Assembly: GCF_003464085.1 (NCBI RefSeq)
Contig: NZ_QSDR01000043.1
Span: forward strand, 1-30,884
Origin: Clostridium sp. AM58-1XD
Lineage (GTDB): Bacteria; Bacillota; Clostridia; Lachnospirales; Lachnospiraceae
DNA length: 30,884 nucleotides
Direction of reading: 5' to 3'
In this document: positions 1 through 6,442 of the stretch, in pieces
How the letters are laid out: every line of letters begins with the position of its first letter
Position numbering within the stretch: the first letter of the stretch is position 1
Notes under the pieces: generated by a model
Told to the model about the DNA's origin: nothing
What the model saw: the letters and a program-made list of their open reading frames with translations, nothing else
The model's database searches: none
Made by a program: the position numbers and the translations under genes

Positions 1-1
1 A

Positions 2-186
2 TTGTATGCGCAGAGAAAAGAGACCATCGAAAGACTCTTTGGAACAGCTAAGGAGAATCATGGTTTTCGATATACACAGATGTATGGGAAAGCACGGATG
101 GAAATGAGGCCGGGTTGACTTTTGCGTGCATGAATCTGAAGAAGCTGGCCAGAATGCAGCAAAGATATAAGCTGTGTGAGGCATAA
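2..186 (+). pseudogene. IS1182-type transposase, C-terminal remnant (frameshifted)
   Basis: The window opens inside a reading frame encoding YAQRKETIERLFGTAKENHG and then FRYTQM, the C-terminal end of DDE transposases of the IS1182 type (Y..R....E......K signature). The frame hits TGA at 116-118, but the expected ending (LTFACMNLKKLA) continues in another frame to a TAA at 184-186. Reading the codons as ATG-AGG-GCC-GGG-TTG would need one more G near 106-109, so a GGG to GG contraction explains the break. The gene's start lies outside the window, so I cannot tell whether the element is complete. If the base is real the transposase is inactive. Confidence 0.75.
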
Positions 187-241
187 GAACCCGGTAACGC
201 TTGTTTGTGTGCAAAAAATGATATGAATTATGTAGAAAACA

Positions 242-265
242 GTGCCAGGACGAATGTCCTGACAC
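242..265 (+). other. Hairpin downstream of the transposase
   Basis: Arms GTGCCAGGAC and GTCCTGACAC pair over 10 bp with one G-T wobble around a GAAT loop. There is no T-run after it. It sits between the transposase stop and the stronger hairpin at 284-307, so it may belong to the IS right end or to a composite terminator. Confidence 0.5.
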
Positions 266-283
266 CGCTTTGTCTACAGTCTG

Positions 284-312
284 AAGTGGCGGAGCGGTCC
301 GCCACTTTTTAA
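284..312 (+). terminator. Rho-independent terminator after the transposase
   Basis: A perfect 10-bp stem (AAGTGGCGGA / TCCGCCACTT) around a GCGG loop is followed directly by a T-run. It would end transposase transcription and insulate the downstream promoter. I did not see a clear IS terminal inverted repeat in this one-sided view. Confidence 0.75.
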
Positions 313-338
313 AAAATAAGATAAAAAAAAAACAATGC

Positions 339-367
339 TTGAAATTCTTTTGCGGCTATGATATTAT
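339..367 (+). promoter_or_regulatory. Sigma-A promoter for the leader/transketolase unit
   Basis: TTGAAA (339-344), a 17-bp spacer and TATTAT (362-367). It is followed by a roughly 230-nt leader that holds a tiny ORF and a terminator before the transketolase genes. I see no better promoter closer to the transketolase start, so it may drive those genes by readthrough. Confidence 0.55.
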
Positions 368-437
368 AAGTTCAAGTTATTAAAAATGTCAAATAGTGAA
401 AGAAGATTTTACATAGTAAAACTGTGGAGGATAAGAG

Positions 438-506
438 ATGAGAAATCAGTCACCGCATAAAAAACTTGAAAATCTGAATAGTGGACGTAGAATGCCTCAC
501 CGATGA
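438..506 (+). CDS. Putative 22-residue leader peptide
   Basis: ATG at 438 is preceded by GGAGG (426-430) at 7-nt spacing. The frame runs 22 codons (MRNQSPHKKLENLNSGRRMP then HR) to TGA at 504-506. Its last codons form the left arm of the terminator stem at 492-521, so translation to the stop would physically block the hairpin. This geometry suits an attenuation leader for the transketolase genes. The peptide is basic (several Lys, Arg and His) with no run of one amino acid that would name a regulating amino acid. It could also be a chance ORF in a short RNA. Confidence 0.3.
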   Translation: MRNQSPHKKLENLNSGRRMPHR

Positions 507-526
507 GTTTCGGTGGGGCATTTTTT
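492..526 (+). terminator. Intrinsic terminator/attenuator upstream of transketolase
   Basis: A 12-bp stem (ATGCCTCACCGA / TCGGTGGGGCAT, one G-T wobble) with a 6-nt loop is followed by six T. It lies after the promoter at 339 and before the transketolase start at 602, so it either ends a short independent RNA or attenuates the transketolase operon. Confidence 0.75.
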
Positions 527-558
527 CATAAGTCAAATATTTAACAACACAGTAAACG

Positions 559-578
559 AAAGAAACAAACGTTTCTTT
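559..578 (+). promoter_or_regulatory. Inverted repeat in the transketolase leader
   Basis: AAAGAAAC and GTTTCTTT flank AAAC. The centre also forms the palindrome AAACGTTT (567-574), the CG-centred type bound by LacI/CcpA-family repressors. It lies just before the AAGGAGG site (588-594). A carbon-catabolite (cre-like) site is possible, but it matches the cre consensus poorly. Confidence 0.3.
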
Positions 579-601
579 TCAAGTTTCAAGGAGGGAAAAT
601 T

Positions 602-1422
602 ATGATGAACAAAAACGAGTTACTTGAAATGTGCAAGACTATCCGTGAGGATATCCTTACTATGACCCACGAAGCAGGGTCCGGTCATCCAGGTGGATCT
701 CTTTCAGCAGTAGAAATTCTTACCGCACTTTATTTTACGGATATTTTCCGCTGTGATCCAAAAAAACCTGCCTGGGCTGAAAGGGACCGTTTCGTTCTTT
801 CCAAGGGCCATGCTGCTCCTGTAATCTACAGTGTTCTCTGCAGAAAGGGATACTTTGGAGAAGAGCATTTAAAGACACTGAGAAAACTGGGAAGCATCCT
901 TCAGGGCCATCCTCATCGTCAGTCAACACCCGGCCTTGATTCTTCCAGCGGATCCCTGGGACAGGGACTTTCTATTGCCAATGGTATCGCAATGGGATAC
1001 AAAAAGCAGGGAATTGACGGAAGGGCATACTGCCTGATCGGAGACGGGGAACTTCAGGAAGGCCAGATCTGGGAAGCAGCTATGACGCAGCTCAGCAGAA
1101 ATTGGATAATGTATGTGCGATCGTAGACAACAACCACGTACAGCTGGACGGCACCACAGAAGAAGTCTGCAACATGGAACCGGTTGCCGGAAAATGGCGT
1201 GAATTCAACTGGCATGTAATCTGTGTAAACGGCCACAGTCTGGAAGAAATGTACGCAGCTTATAAAGAAGCGATGGGAACAAAGGGAAGACCAACCGTGA
1301 TCATTGCAGATACTGTAAAGGGTAAAGGCGTTTCCTTTATGGAAGGACAGAGTGACTGGCACGGCCTTGCACCTGACGATCAGCAGTATGCACAGGCTAT
1401 GGCTGAAGTAGAAGCAGAATAA
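602..1422 (+). CDS. Transketolase, N-terminal (ThDP-binding) subunit; frameshifted as read
   Basis: Transketolase moves two-carbon ketol units between sugar phosphates in the non-oxidative pentose phosphate pathway. In many Firmicutes and archaea it is split into two subunits; this is the N-terminal one. Visible features are GSGHPGG (27-32, catalytic His), SKGHA (68-71) and the ThDP motif GDGE (147-150) ending in DNN. The frame breaks near 1087: codons read ACG-CAG-CTC where family sequence needs ACG-GCA-GCT, so one G is missing. The rest (DNVCAIVDNNHVQLDG onward) continues from about 1102. Restored length is 273 aa, normal for the family. Start 602 has AAGGAGG at 588-594. The C-terminal subunit follows 75 bp downstream. 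If the deletion is real the enzyme is inactive; error is more likely because its partner gene is intact. Confidence 0.9.
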
Positions 1423-1497
1423 AAGACAGGGCTGTAAGGCATGATACTTTGAAGTGATAGGATGACGAAAACGATTATTGATAATATGGAGGAATGA

Positions 1498-2442
1498 ATG
1501 ATGAATAAAATACCACCACGTGACGGATACGGCAATGCATTATTAAAACTCGCAGAGAAGAATGATAAATTTATCGTACTGGACGGTGACGTTGCAAAAT
1601 CTACCAGAACAAACTGGATTCGTGACAAGTATCCGGAAAAATTCGTAGATATCGGAATTTCCGAGCAGGATATGGTTGGAACAGCTGCTGGTCTTGCCCT
1701 TTCCGGAATGGTTCCGTTTGCAACTACATACTGTGTATTCCTGGCAGGCCGTGCATGGGATCAGGTACGTACAGCTGTTGCATACGGAGATACCAATGTG
1801 AAGCTGGCAGGAGCTCATGCGGGCATCAATGTAGGCCCTGACGGCGCTTCCCATCAGTCTATGGAAGATGCGGCACTTATGCGTGTCCTTCCAAATATGA
1901 CGGTTGTTGTACCGTGCGATGCGGTAGAGACTGAAAAGGCAATTCTTGCTGTTGCAGATCACAACGGACCGGCATTCGTACGTTTCGGAAGAGAAGCCAT
2001 TGAAGTAATTACGGAAGAGGATACGCCGTTTGAACTGGGCAAGGCACGTCTTGTAAAAGACGGAAGCGACCTTGTTATCTTCGCAAACGGACCAATGGTT
2101 TATCAGGCAATGAAGGCAGAAGAAGAGCTGGCAAAAGAAGGAATCAGTGTAATGATCGCCGATATCCATACGATCAAACCGTTGGATGAGGAATTTATCA
2201 TTGCAGCAGCAAAGAAAACAGGAGCTGTTGTTACGGCAGAAGATCATCAGAAGATCGGTGCTCTGGGCGGTGCGGTATGTGAATGCCTGTCTGAGAACTG
2301 GCCGACACCAGTTATCCGTGTAGGCATGCCCGATACATTTGGCGAATCTGGAAAAATGGAAGAACTGATGGCTAAATACGGCCTGGACAGCGCTGCAATT
2401 GTAAAGGCGGCGAAGAAGGCCCTGGCTATGAAGAACAGATAA
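1498..2442 (+). CDS. Transketolase, C-terminal subunit
   Basis: This 314-aa protein carries the pyrimidine-binding and C-terminal domains of transketolase and would pair with the upstream subunit to form the active ThDP enzyme. The conserved activating Glu sits in GISEQDMVG (53-61), followed by the aromatic and histidine-rich region (FATTY 74-78, GASHQSMED 116-124) and a C-terminal domain from about residue 185 (VKDGSDLVIFANG). GGAGG at 1488-1492 serves ATG 1498; ATG 1501 is an equally usable alternative. It shares an operon with the N subunit and ends at a strong terminator (2492-2536). The frame is intact throughout. Confidence 0.95.
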   Translation: MMNKIPPRDGYGNALLKLAEKNDKFIVLDGDVAKSTRTNWIRDKYPEKFVDIGISEQDMVGTAAGLALSGMVPFATTYCVFLAGRAWDQVRTAVAYGDTNVKLAGAHAGINVGPDGASHQSMEDAALMRVLPNMTVVVPCDAVETEKAILAVADHNGPAFVRFGREAIEVITEEDTPFELGKARLVKDGSDLVIFANGPMVYQAMKAEEELAKEGISVMIADIHTIKPLDEEFIIAAAKKTGAVVTAEDHQKIGALGGAVCECLSENWPTPVIRVGMPDTFGESGKMEELMAKYGLDSAAIVKAAKKALAMKNR

Positions 2443-2491
2443 TTGAACGAAAGACTCCCATAAACAATCCCAATTTCTTTTCCTAATACGG

Positions 2492-2536
2492 AAGGCACTG
2501 CCCGGCGTGAAAGCGTTGTTATGCAGTGCCTTTTTT
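2492..2536 (+). terminator. Terminator of the transketolase operon
   Basis: AAGGCACTGC (2492-2501) pairs perfectly with GCAGTGCCTT (2523-2532) and is followed by a T-run to 2536. The 21-nt loop contains weaker internal pairing. Confidence 0.85.
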
Positions 2537-2608
2537 GATTGAAACAAAGTTCAGTAGAGCGTTTTATAAAGATATGAAAAAATAAATTTGGAAATTATGA
2601 AGTACTTC

Positions 2609-2639
2609 TTGACTCTCCCCCAGGGGAAGAGCTTATACT
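2609..2639 (+). promoter_or_regulatory. MerR-type promoter with 19-bp spacer and operator
   Basis: TTGACT (2609-2614) and TATACT (2634-2639) are separated by 19 bp, the overlong spacer typical of promoters that MerR activators untwist. The spacer holds an imperfect dyad, CTCTCCCC ... GGGGAAGAG (2613-2631), in the position of a MerR-family operator. It lies just upstream of the merR-type gene and predicts autoregulation. Confidence 0.85.
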
Positions 2640-2677
2640 AAGAACAGATTCGAATCGAGCACAGGAGGAGACGGACG

Positions 2678-3481
2678 ATGTTTTCAATTGGAGAGTTTTC
2701 CAGAATATGCCAGGTCAGTATTAAGACACTGCGCTACTATGACAAAATAGGTTTGATGGAACCGGAACGGGTGGATCGTTTTACCGGATACCGGTATTAC
2801 AGTCAGGCACAGATGGAAAAGATGCTGCTGATTCAAAGAATGAAGCGGTACGGATTCTCACTTGAGGAAATAAGAGAAGTTCTGATGTGCAGTGAAAAAA
2901 GAGTACTCTTTTCAAAATTGCTTCAGCAGAGAGAGAGGCTGAAACAGCAACAGAGGGAGACAAGTGTGATTATCAGCGAATTGTCTGCCCACCTTGATAA
3001 TTTTGAAAGGACAGGTGATATTATGGGATATCAGAAGGGATATGAGATCCAGGTAAAAGAGGATACGGACAAAGCAGTTCTTTCCAGCCGTCAGAATATG
3101 GGGGTAGAAGAGTTTGGAAAATACTATGGCAGCATTTATGAACGATTGCCGAAAACCGGTGCAACTCCTGATGGCATCGTAGGAGCCGTTTATCACGATG
3201 AAGAATTTTGCGCAGAATGCAGCGACATTGAGCTGATTGTTGGGATTCGGGAGAAGGAAAAGGCGGACAGGATACTGAAAGGCGGGCTCTGTGCAGTTAC
3301 TATTCACAGAGGAACTTATTCTTCCCTGCCGGACGCATATGGCGCAATTGTATCTTGGATGGAAAACAGCGGATATGTGATGGCAGCACCGCCATATGAA
3401 ATTTATCTGAAAAACCAGTTTGACGGACTTCCGCCAGAGAAATGGGAAACCGAGATTTATTTTCCAATCAAGAAGAAATAA
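2678..3481 (+). CDS. MerR-family regulator with GyrI-like effector domain
   Basis: The N-terminal 70 residues are a MerR winged helix-turn-helix (MFSIGEFSR..., TLRYYDKIGL, GYRYY). A coiled-coil dimerisation helix follows at about 75-110 (QQRERLKQQQRE). Residues 125-267 resemble the GyrI/BmrR-type small-molecule binding domain (YEIQVKEDTDKAVLSSRQ, HRGTYSSLPDAYGAI, EIYFPI). Such proteins usually sense hydrophobic or cationic drugs and activate efflux genes. AGGAGG lies just before ATG 2678. The promoter at 2609-2639 points to autoregulation. No efflux gene is adjacent downstream on this strand; a MATE transporter lies about 10 kb away, with no evidence of a link. Confidence 0.9.
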   Translation: MFSIGEFSRICQVSIKTLRYYDKIGLMEPERVDRFTGYRYYSQAQMEKMLLIQRMKRYGFSLEEIREVLMCSEKRVLFSKLLQQRERLKQQQRETSVIISELSAHLDNFERTGDIMGYQKGYEIQVKEDTDKAVLSSRQNMGVEEFGKYYGSIYERLPKTGATPDGIVGAVYHDEEFCAECSDIELIVGIREKEKADRILKGGLCAVTIHRGTYSSLPDAYGAIVSWMENSGYVMAAPPYEIYLKNQFDGLPPEKWETEIYFPIKKK

Positions 3482-3530
3482 GATGCACAAAGAGCCGGAT
3501 GCAGACAAAGCAAATTATATAATTAAGTCT

Positions 3531-3558
3531 TTTACGCATGTTAAAATCATGGTATAAT
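3531..3558 (+). promoter_or_regulatory. Possible promoter upstream of the acyltransferase
   Basis: TTTACG (3531-3536), a 16-bp spacer and a perfect TATAAT (3553-3558). The -10 lies inside the first arm of the hairpin that opens repeat unit 1, so the hairpin could be part of the repeat rather than a regulator. A second TATAAT occurs at 3672-3677 in repeat unit 2. Confidence 0.4.
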
Positions 3559-3640
3559 GTCCGCAAAGCGGGCATTATACCTGCGCATTAACGGTTTCTG
3601 CGCTCGCCGCAGAAAGCCGTGCGCTAAAATTAGCCGAAGG
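3551..3640 (+). repeat. 90-bp structured direct repeat, unit 1
   Basis: It matches 3670-3759 at 87 of 90 positions by eye. It contains a near-perfect 14-bp hairpin (GGTATAATGTCCGC / GCGGGCATTATACC, one wobble) and a second stem (TTTCTGCG / CGCAGAAA) with outer GCGCA/TGCGC pairing. There is no coding content. Confidence 0.85.
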
Positions 3641-3649
3641 CAGCCATAG

Positions 3650-3671
3650 CCATAGCCGCCTGTGGCTATGG
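3650..3671 (+). other. Hairpin between the two 90-bp repeats
   Basis: CCATAGCC and GGCTATGG form a perfect 8-bp stem around GCCTGT. The right arm runs into the start of repeat unit 2. Only 29 bp separate the two units. Confidence 0.6.
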
Positions 3672-3759
3672 TATAATGTCCGCAAAGCGGGCATTATACC
3701 TGCGCATTAACGGTTTCTGCGCTCACCGCAGAAAGCCGTGCGCTAAACTTTGCCGAAGG
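3670..3759 (+). repeat. 90-bp structured direct repeat, unit 2
   Basis: Second copy, differing from unit 1 at three positions. Its last bases (CCGAAGG) run into the AAGGAG ribosome site of the acyltransferase, so any repeat-number change would alter the leader of that gene directly. Confidence 0.85.
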
Positions 3760-3773
3760 AGATTTTAATTACA

Positions 3774-5072
3774 ATGAAACGTGTACGTTTTTTCTTTTTC
3801 GTCTTTTTAATCACAACGTTGGTCTATTGGCTGACGGCCGCACGGTATGGCGCCGGCGGCCGTCCTTTCAGTATACGGAATTATCTGATTATCGCCTTTA
3901 TTATCGGAGCCTCCGGCCTGATTCATCAAAAGAACCAGGGAGACCAAGATAGCGCATCTTATAGGAAATCCCTGATTTTTGGAAATTCCGGACAGCCGGG
4001 ACGAGTTGTATATATGGATTACTTGAGAGTTCTGGCGGCAGTGCTTGTAATCGCTGTTCACGTTATGGAACCTTCGTATGAAAAAATGGAATTACACGAT
4101 GGAACATGGCTTGTTATGGCTGTAGTGACCAGTATTTTCTGCTGCTGTAATCTACTTTTTATGATGATCAGCGGGGCCCTTCTCCTTAACGGCAGAGAAG
4201 AGCCCTTATTTCAGTTTTATAAGAAAAGGCTGCTGAAGGTGCTTATCCCCTGTTTTGCCTATTACCTGTTCTACTGCTTTTATGCCTACGGCTCCTCTGC
4301 GCTCCGTCCATCCAACTGGTATCATCTGATCCAGGGATTTACAGCCAACAGTACAGGGCTCACGCCTCATTTCTGGCTGGTGTATATAATCCTGGTGTTT
4401 TACCTTACGGCTCCATTATTTTCTATTATGATCAAACATATGACAGAATCTATGATGTCCTCCCTGGTTGCTGTCATATTCCTTCTTCACGTGCTCTATA
4501 CGTATGCGCCTTACTTCCAGCTGAATTTTGCAGCTGCCCCATTTCTGGCTTCGTGGGAATCCATATTTCTTCTGGGGTATTACTGCACGACTGACCGTGC
4601 AATGAAACATTACCGGCTGATCATGGCAGGTGGTGCGGTTTCAGTCCTGTTCATCGTATATGCGGTCCTTTCCTTCGACGATTTCGGCGCTCTGATTTAT
4701 AATAATGCACCTCCGATGCTGCTTATTTCCTGCGCCGTGTTTCTGTTTTTTCGCAAACATGGAGAAACCATATTTGCAGAAATTCCGTCCGTACTGTCCG
4801 CTTTGGGAAAATACAGCTTTTCCATCCTTCTGATCCACTGGTTTGTATTATTTGAAATTGTGGAAAATAAGATGGGGTTGAACGGGCTTCGTTTCGGTAT
4901 TGCAGGCGGTACGGTTCTTACAATTTTTCTTACACTGGTGATCAGCATGGGATTTTCTGTTCTTTACGATCAAACGGTTGTTTTGTGCATGGACAGAGCG
5001 GTGCGCTTTCTTATGGATTTGCCGAAAAAAATTTCGGCAGAAAAGTATAATAGATTGAAGAGAGGTAGATAA
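3774..5072 (+). CDS. Acyltransferase-3 family integral membrane protein
   Basis: The 432-aa product is almost entirely hydrophobic, with about ten predicted membrane segments. The marker of the acyltransferase 3 (OafA/WecH-like) family is the segment MDYLRVLAAVLVIAVHV near residues 80-96, with the conserved R and H, followed by MMISGALLL. These enzymes acylate sugars of exopolysaccharide, LPS or peptidoglycan, using acyl-CoA from the cytoplasm. The substrate here cannot be told. An in-frame TTG at 3750 lies upstream, but ATG 3774 is preferred because AAGGAG (3757-3762) precedes it. The stop is 2 bp from the next gene, so the two are probably co-transcribed. Confidence 0.85.
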   Translation: MKRVRFFFFVFLITTLVYWLTAARYGAGGRPFSIRNYLIIAFIIGASGLIHQKNQGDQDSASYRKSLIFGNSGQPGRVVYMDYLRVLAAVLVIAVHVMEPSYEKMELHDGTWLVMAVVTSIFCCCNLLFMMISGALLLNGREEPLFQFYKKRLLKVLIPCFAYYLFYCFYAYGSSALRPSNWYHLIQGFTANSTGLTPHFWLVYIILVFYLTAPLFSIMIKHMTESMMSSLVAVIFLLHVLYTYAPYFQLNFAAAPFLASWESIFLLGYYCTTDRAMKHYRLIMAGGAVSVLFIVYAVLSFDDFGALIYNNAPPMLLISCAVFLFFRKHGETIFAEIPSVLSALGKYSFSILLIHWFVLFEIVENKMGLNGLRFGIAGGTVLTIFLTLVISMGFSVLYDQTVVLCMDRAVRFLMDLPKKISAEKYNRLKRGR

Positions 5073-5074
5073 GA

Positions 5075-6214
5075 ATGGAAATCCATTACCCGGATTATTA
5101 TAAGAAGTTTCAGTGTACGGGCGCCGAGTGCATGAATACATGCTGTACAGGATGGAAAATCGGGATTGATAAGGCCACGTGCCGAACATACAGACATACA
5201 GGAGGAGCGTTTGGGAAAAGGCTGAGGGCTTCTGTAGATTATCGAAAGAAATGTTTTATAACGAATGGTAATTTCTGCCCCTTTTTAAATGAAGACCAAT
5301 TATGTGATATTTATATACACTTGGGAAAGGAAAAGATGTGCAGGACATGCCGGGACTACCCAAGGCATATGGAAATTTACGGAGAACTGTACGAGGTAAG
5401 CCTCTCGCTTTCGTGTCCGGAGGCGGCCAGACTGGTTCTGCAGAATGAAAAATCGGCATCTTTTATCAGCAGAGTGAACGTCAGGCCGGGGAAAACGGAG
5501 GAAGTAGACGAGGATTTTCTCAGGCTTCTGTGTTTGGTCAGAGAGAACATGTTTGCAGTCATGGAAGACTGTTCTATGGAACTGAATCTGAAGTTAGCCA
5601 TGATACTTGGCCTTGCCCATGATATACAGACCAGGATTGATCAGGGAAAGCCCAAACTGGCAAAAGAAGTTTTAGAACGACTGCGCAGGGAAAAGACGTT
5701 CCTCCATTTTAAAAGAAAAGCGGCACAATACGCAAACCGCTGGGAGGAACGTCGGCAGATCATGTCTGCATATTTGGACATGATGTCCGGATTGGAGACG
5801 ATTGAACGGTTGTGGCCTGGGAAACGGAGGAAGTGCCGCCATTTCCTCTCAGATCAGGCGAATTATGAGACCGCATGTTTGGAATTTTTCAATTATTATA
5901 GAGATAATGAGTATGAATATAAGAATCTGGTGATATATTTTCTATATGTGTATTTTTTAGGAGCAGTTTATGACCGGGATGTATACAGCAAAGTGAAGTT
6001 TGCGGTTATAAGCGCCCTGGTTATTCAGGAGATGGGAGCGGCAGACTTTGCAGAGAAAAAATCATTTTCTACAGACGATCAGATCGAAGAAGCGTATATT
6101 TTTTCCAGAGAAATGGAGCATTCAGACTATAATTTGGAGAAGATGGAAGTTCTGCTTTCTGGAAACGGGATGTTCAGTCTGGAAAAGATTCTGATCTGTG
6201 TGATGGCGCGGTAA
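5075..6214 (+). CDS. Flagellin lysine-N-methylase (FliB)-like Fe-S protein
   Basis: The 379-aa protein begins with a cysteine-rich block: C14, C19, C23 and C24 (CTGAECMNTCCTGW), then further cysteines in NFCPFL, DQLCDIY, KMCRTCRDYPR and LSCPEA. This is the pattern of the FliB-like YkgJ/flagellin lysine-methylase family, where cysteines bind metal or an iron-sulfur cluster. Experimentally studied FliB methylates flagellin lysines. No flagellar gene is in this window and the family is common in non-motile Clostridia, so the substrate is open. GAGG lies 8-10 bp before ATG 5075, and the gene follows the acyltransferase after 2 bp. Confidence 0.8.
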   Translation: MEIHYPDYYKKFQCTGAECMNTCCTGWKIGIDKATCRTYRHTGGAFGKRLRASVDYRKKCFITNGNFCPFLNEDQLCDIYIHLGKEKMCRTCRDYPRHMEIYGELYEVSLSLSCPEAARLVLQNEKSASFISRVNVRPGKTEEVDEDFLRLLCLVRENMFAVMEDCSMELNLKLAMILGLAHDIQTRIDQGKPKLAKEVLERLRREKTFLHFKRKAAQYANRWEERRQIMSAYLDMMSGLETIERLWPGKRRKCRHFLSDQANYETACLEFFNYYRDNEYEYKNLVIYFLYVYFLGAVYDRDVYSKVKFAVISALVIQEMGAADFAEKKSFSTDDQIEEAYIFSREMEHSDYNLEKMEVLLSGNGMFSLEKILICVMAR

Positions 6215-6356
6215 ATTTCAGGTTCATCTGACTCTTTATCCGTACATGGACGATTGTTTCTGCACCGGAAGGTCTGAGAAAACCGTGAGGGTAGAGGAGA
6301 AAAACAGAAAGTGAAATGGAATCTCAAAATGGCATTGCCAATGGTGATTTCCCATG

Positions 6357-6385
6357 TTAGAATAGAAAAACGGTTTCTATATAAT
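6357..6385 (+). promoter_or_regulatory. Promoter for the L,D-transpeptidase gene
   Basis: TTAGAA (6357-6362), a 17-bp spacer and a perfect TATAAT (6380-6385), about 58 bp before the TTG start. The rest of 6215-6442 shows no gene or clear terminator. Confidence 0.6.
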
Positions 6386-6442
6386 AATTTGGAGAGGCAT
6401 CAAATCCTTTCCTTAATGAAGTAATAGATAGGAGGGATACCC

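Noticed and set aside
1543..2547. 334-codon minus-strand open frame
   Set aside because: It is fully antisense to the transketolase C subunit, its protein is Cys/Phe/His-rich without domains, and it has no ribosome site.
3551..3759. CRISPR array
   Set aside because: There are only two 90-bp units, and the 29-bp gap is itself a hairpin; CRISPR repeats are shorter and more numerous, and no cas gene is present.
3750..3773. TTG start for the acyltransferase
   Set aside because: It lies inside repeat unit 2 with no ribosome site; ATG 3774 follows AAGGAG.
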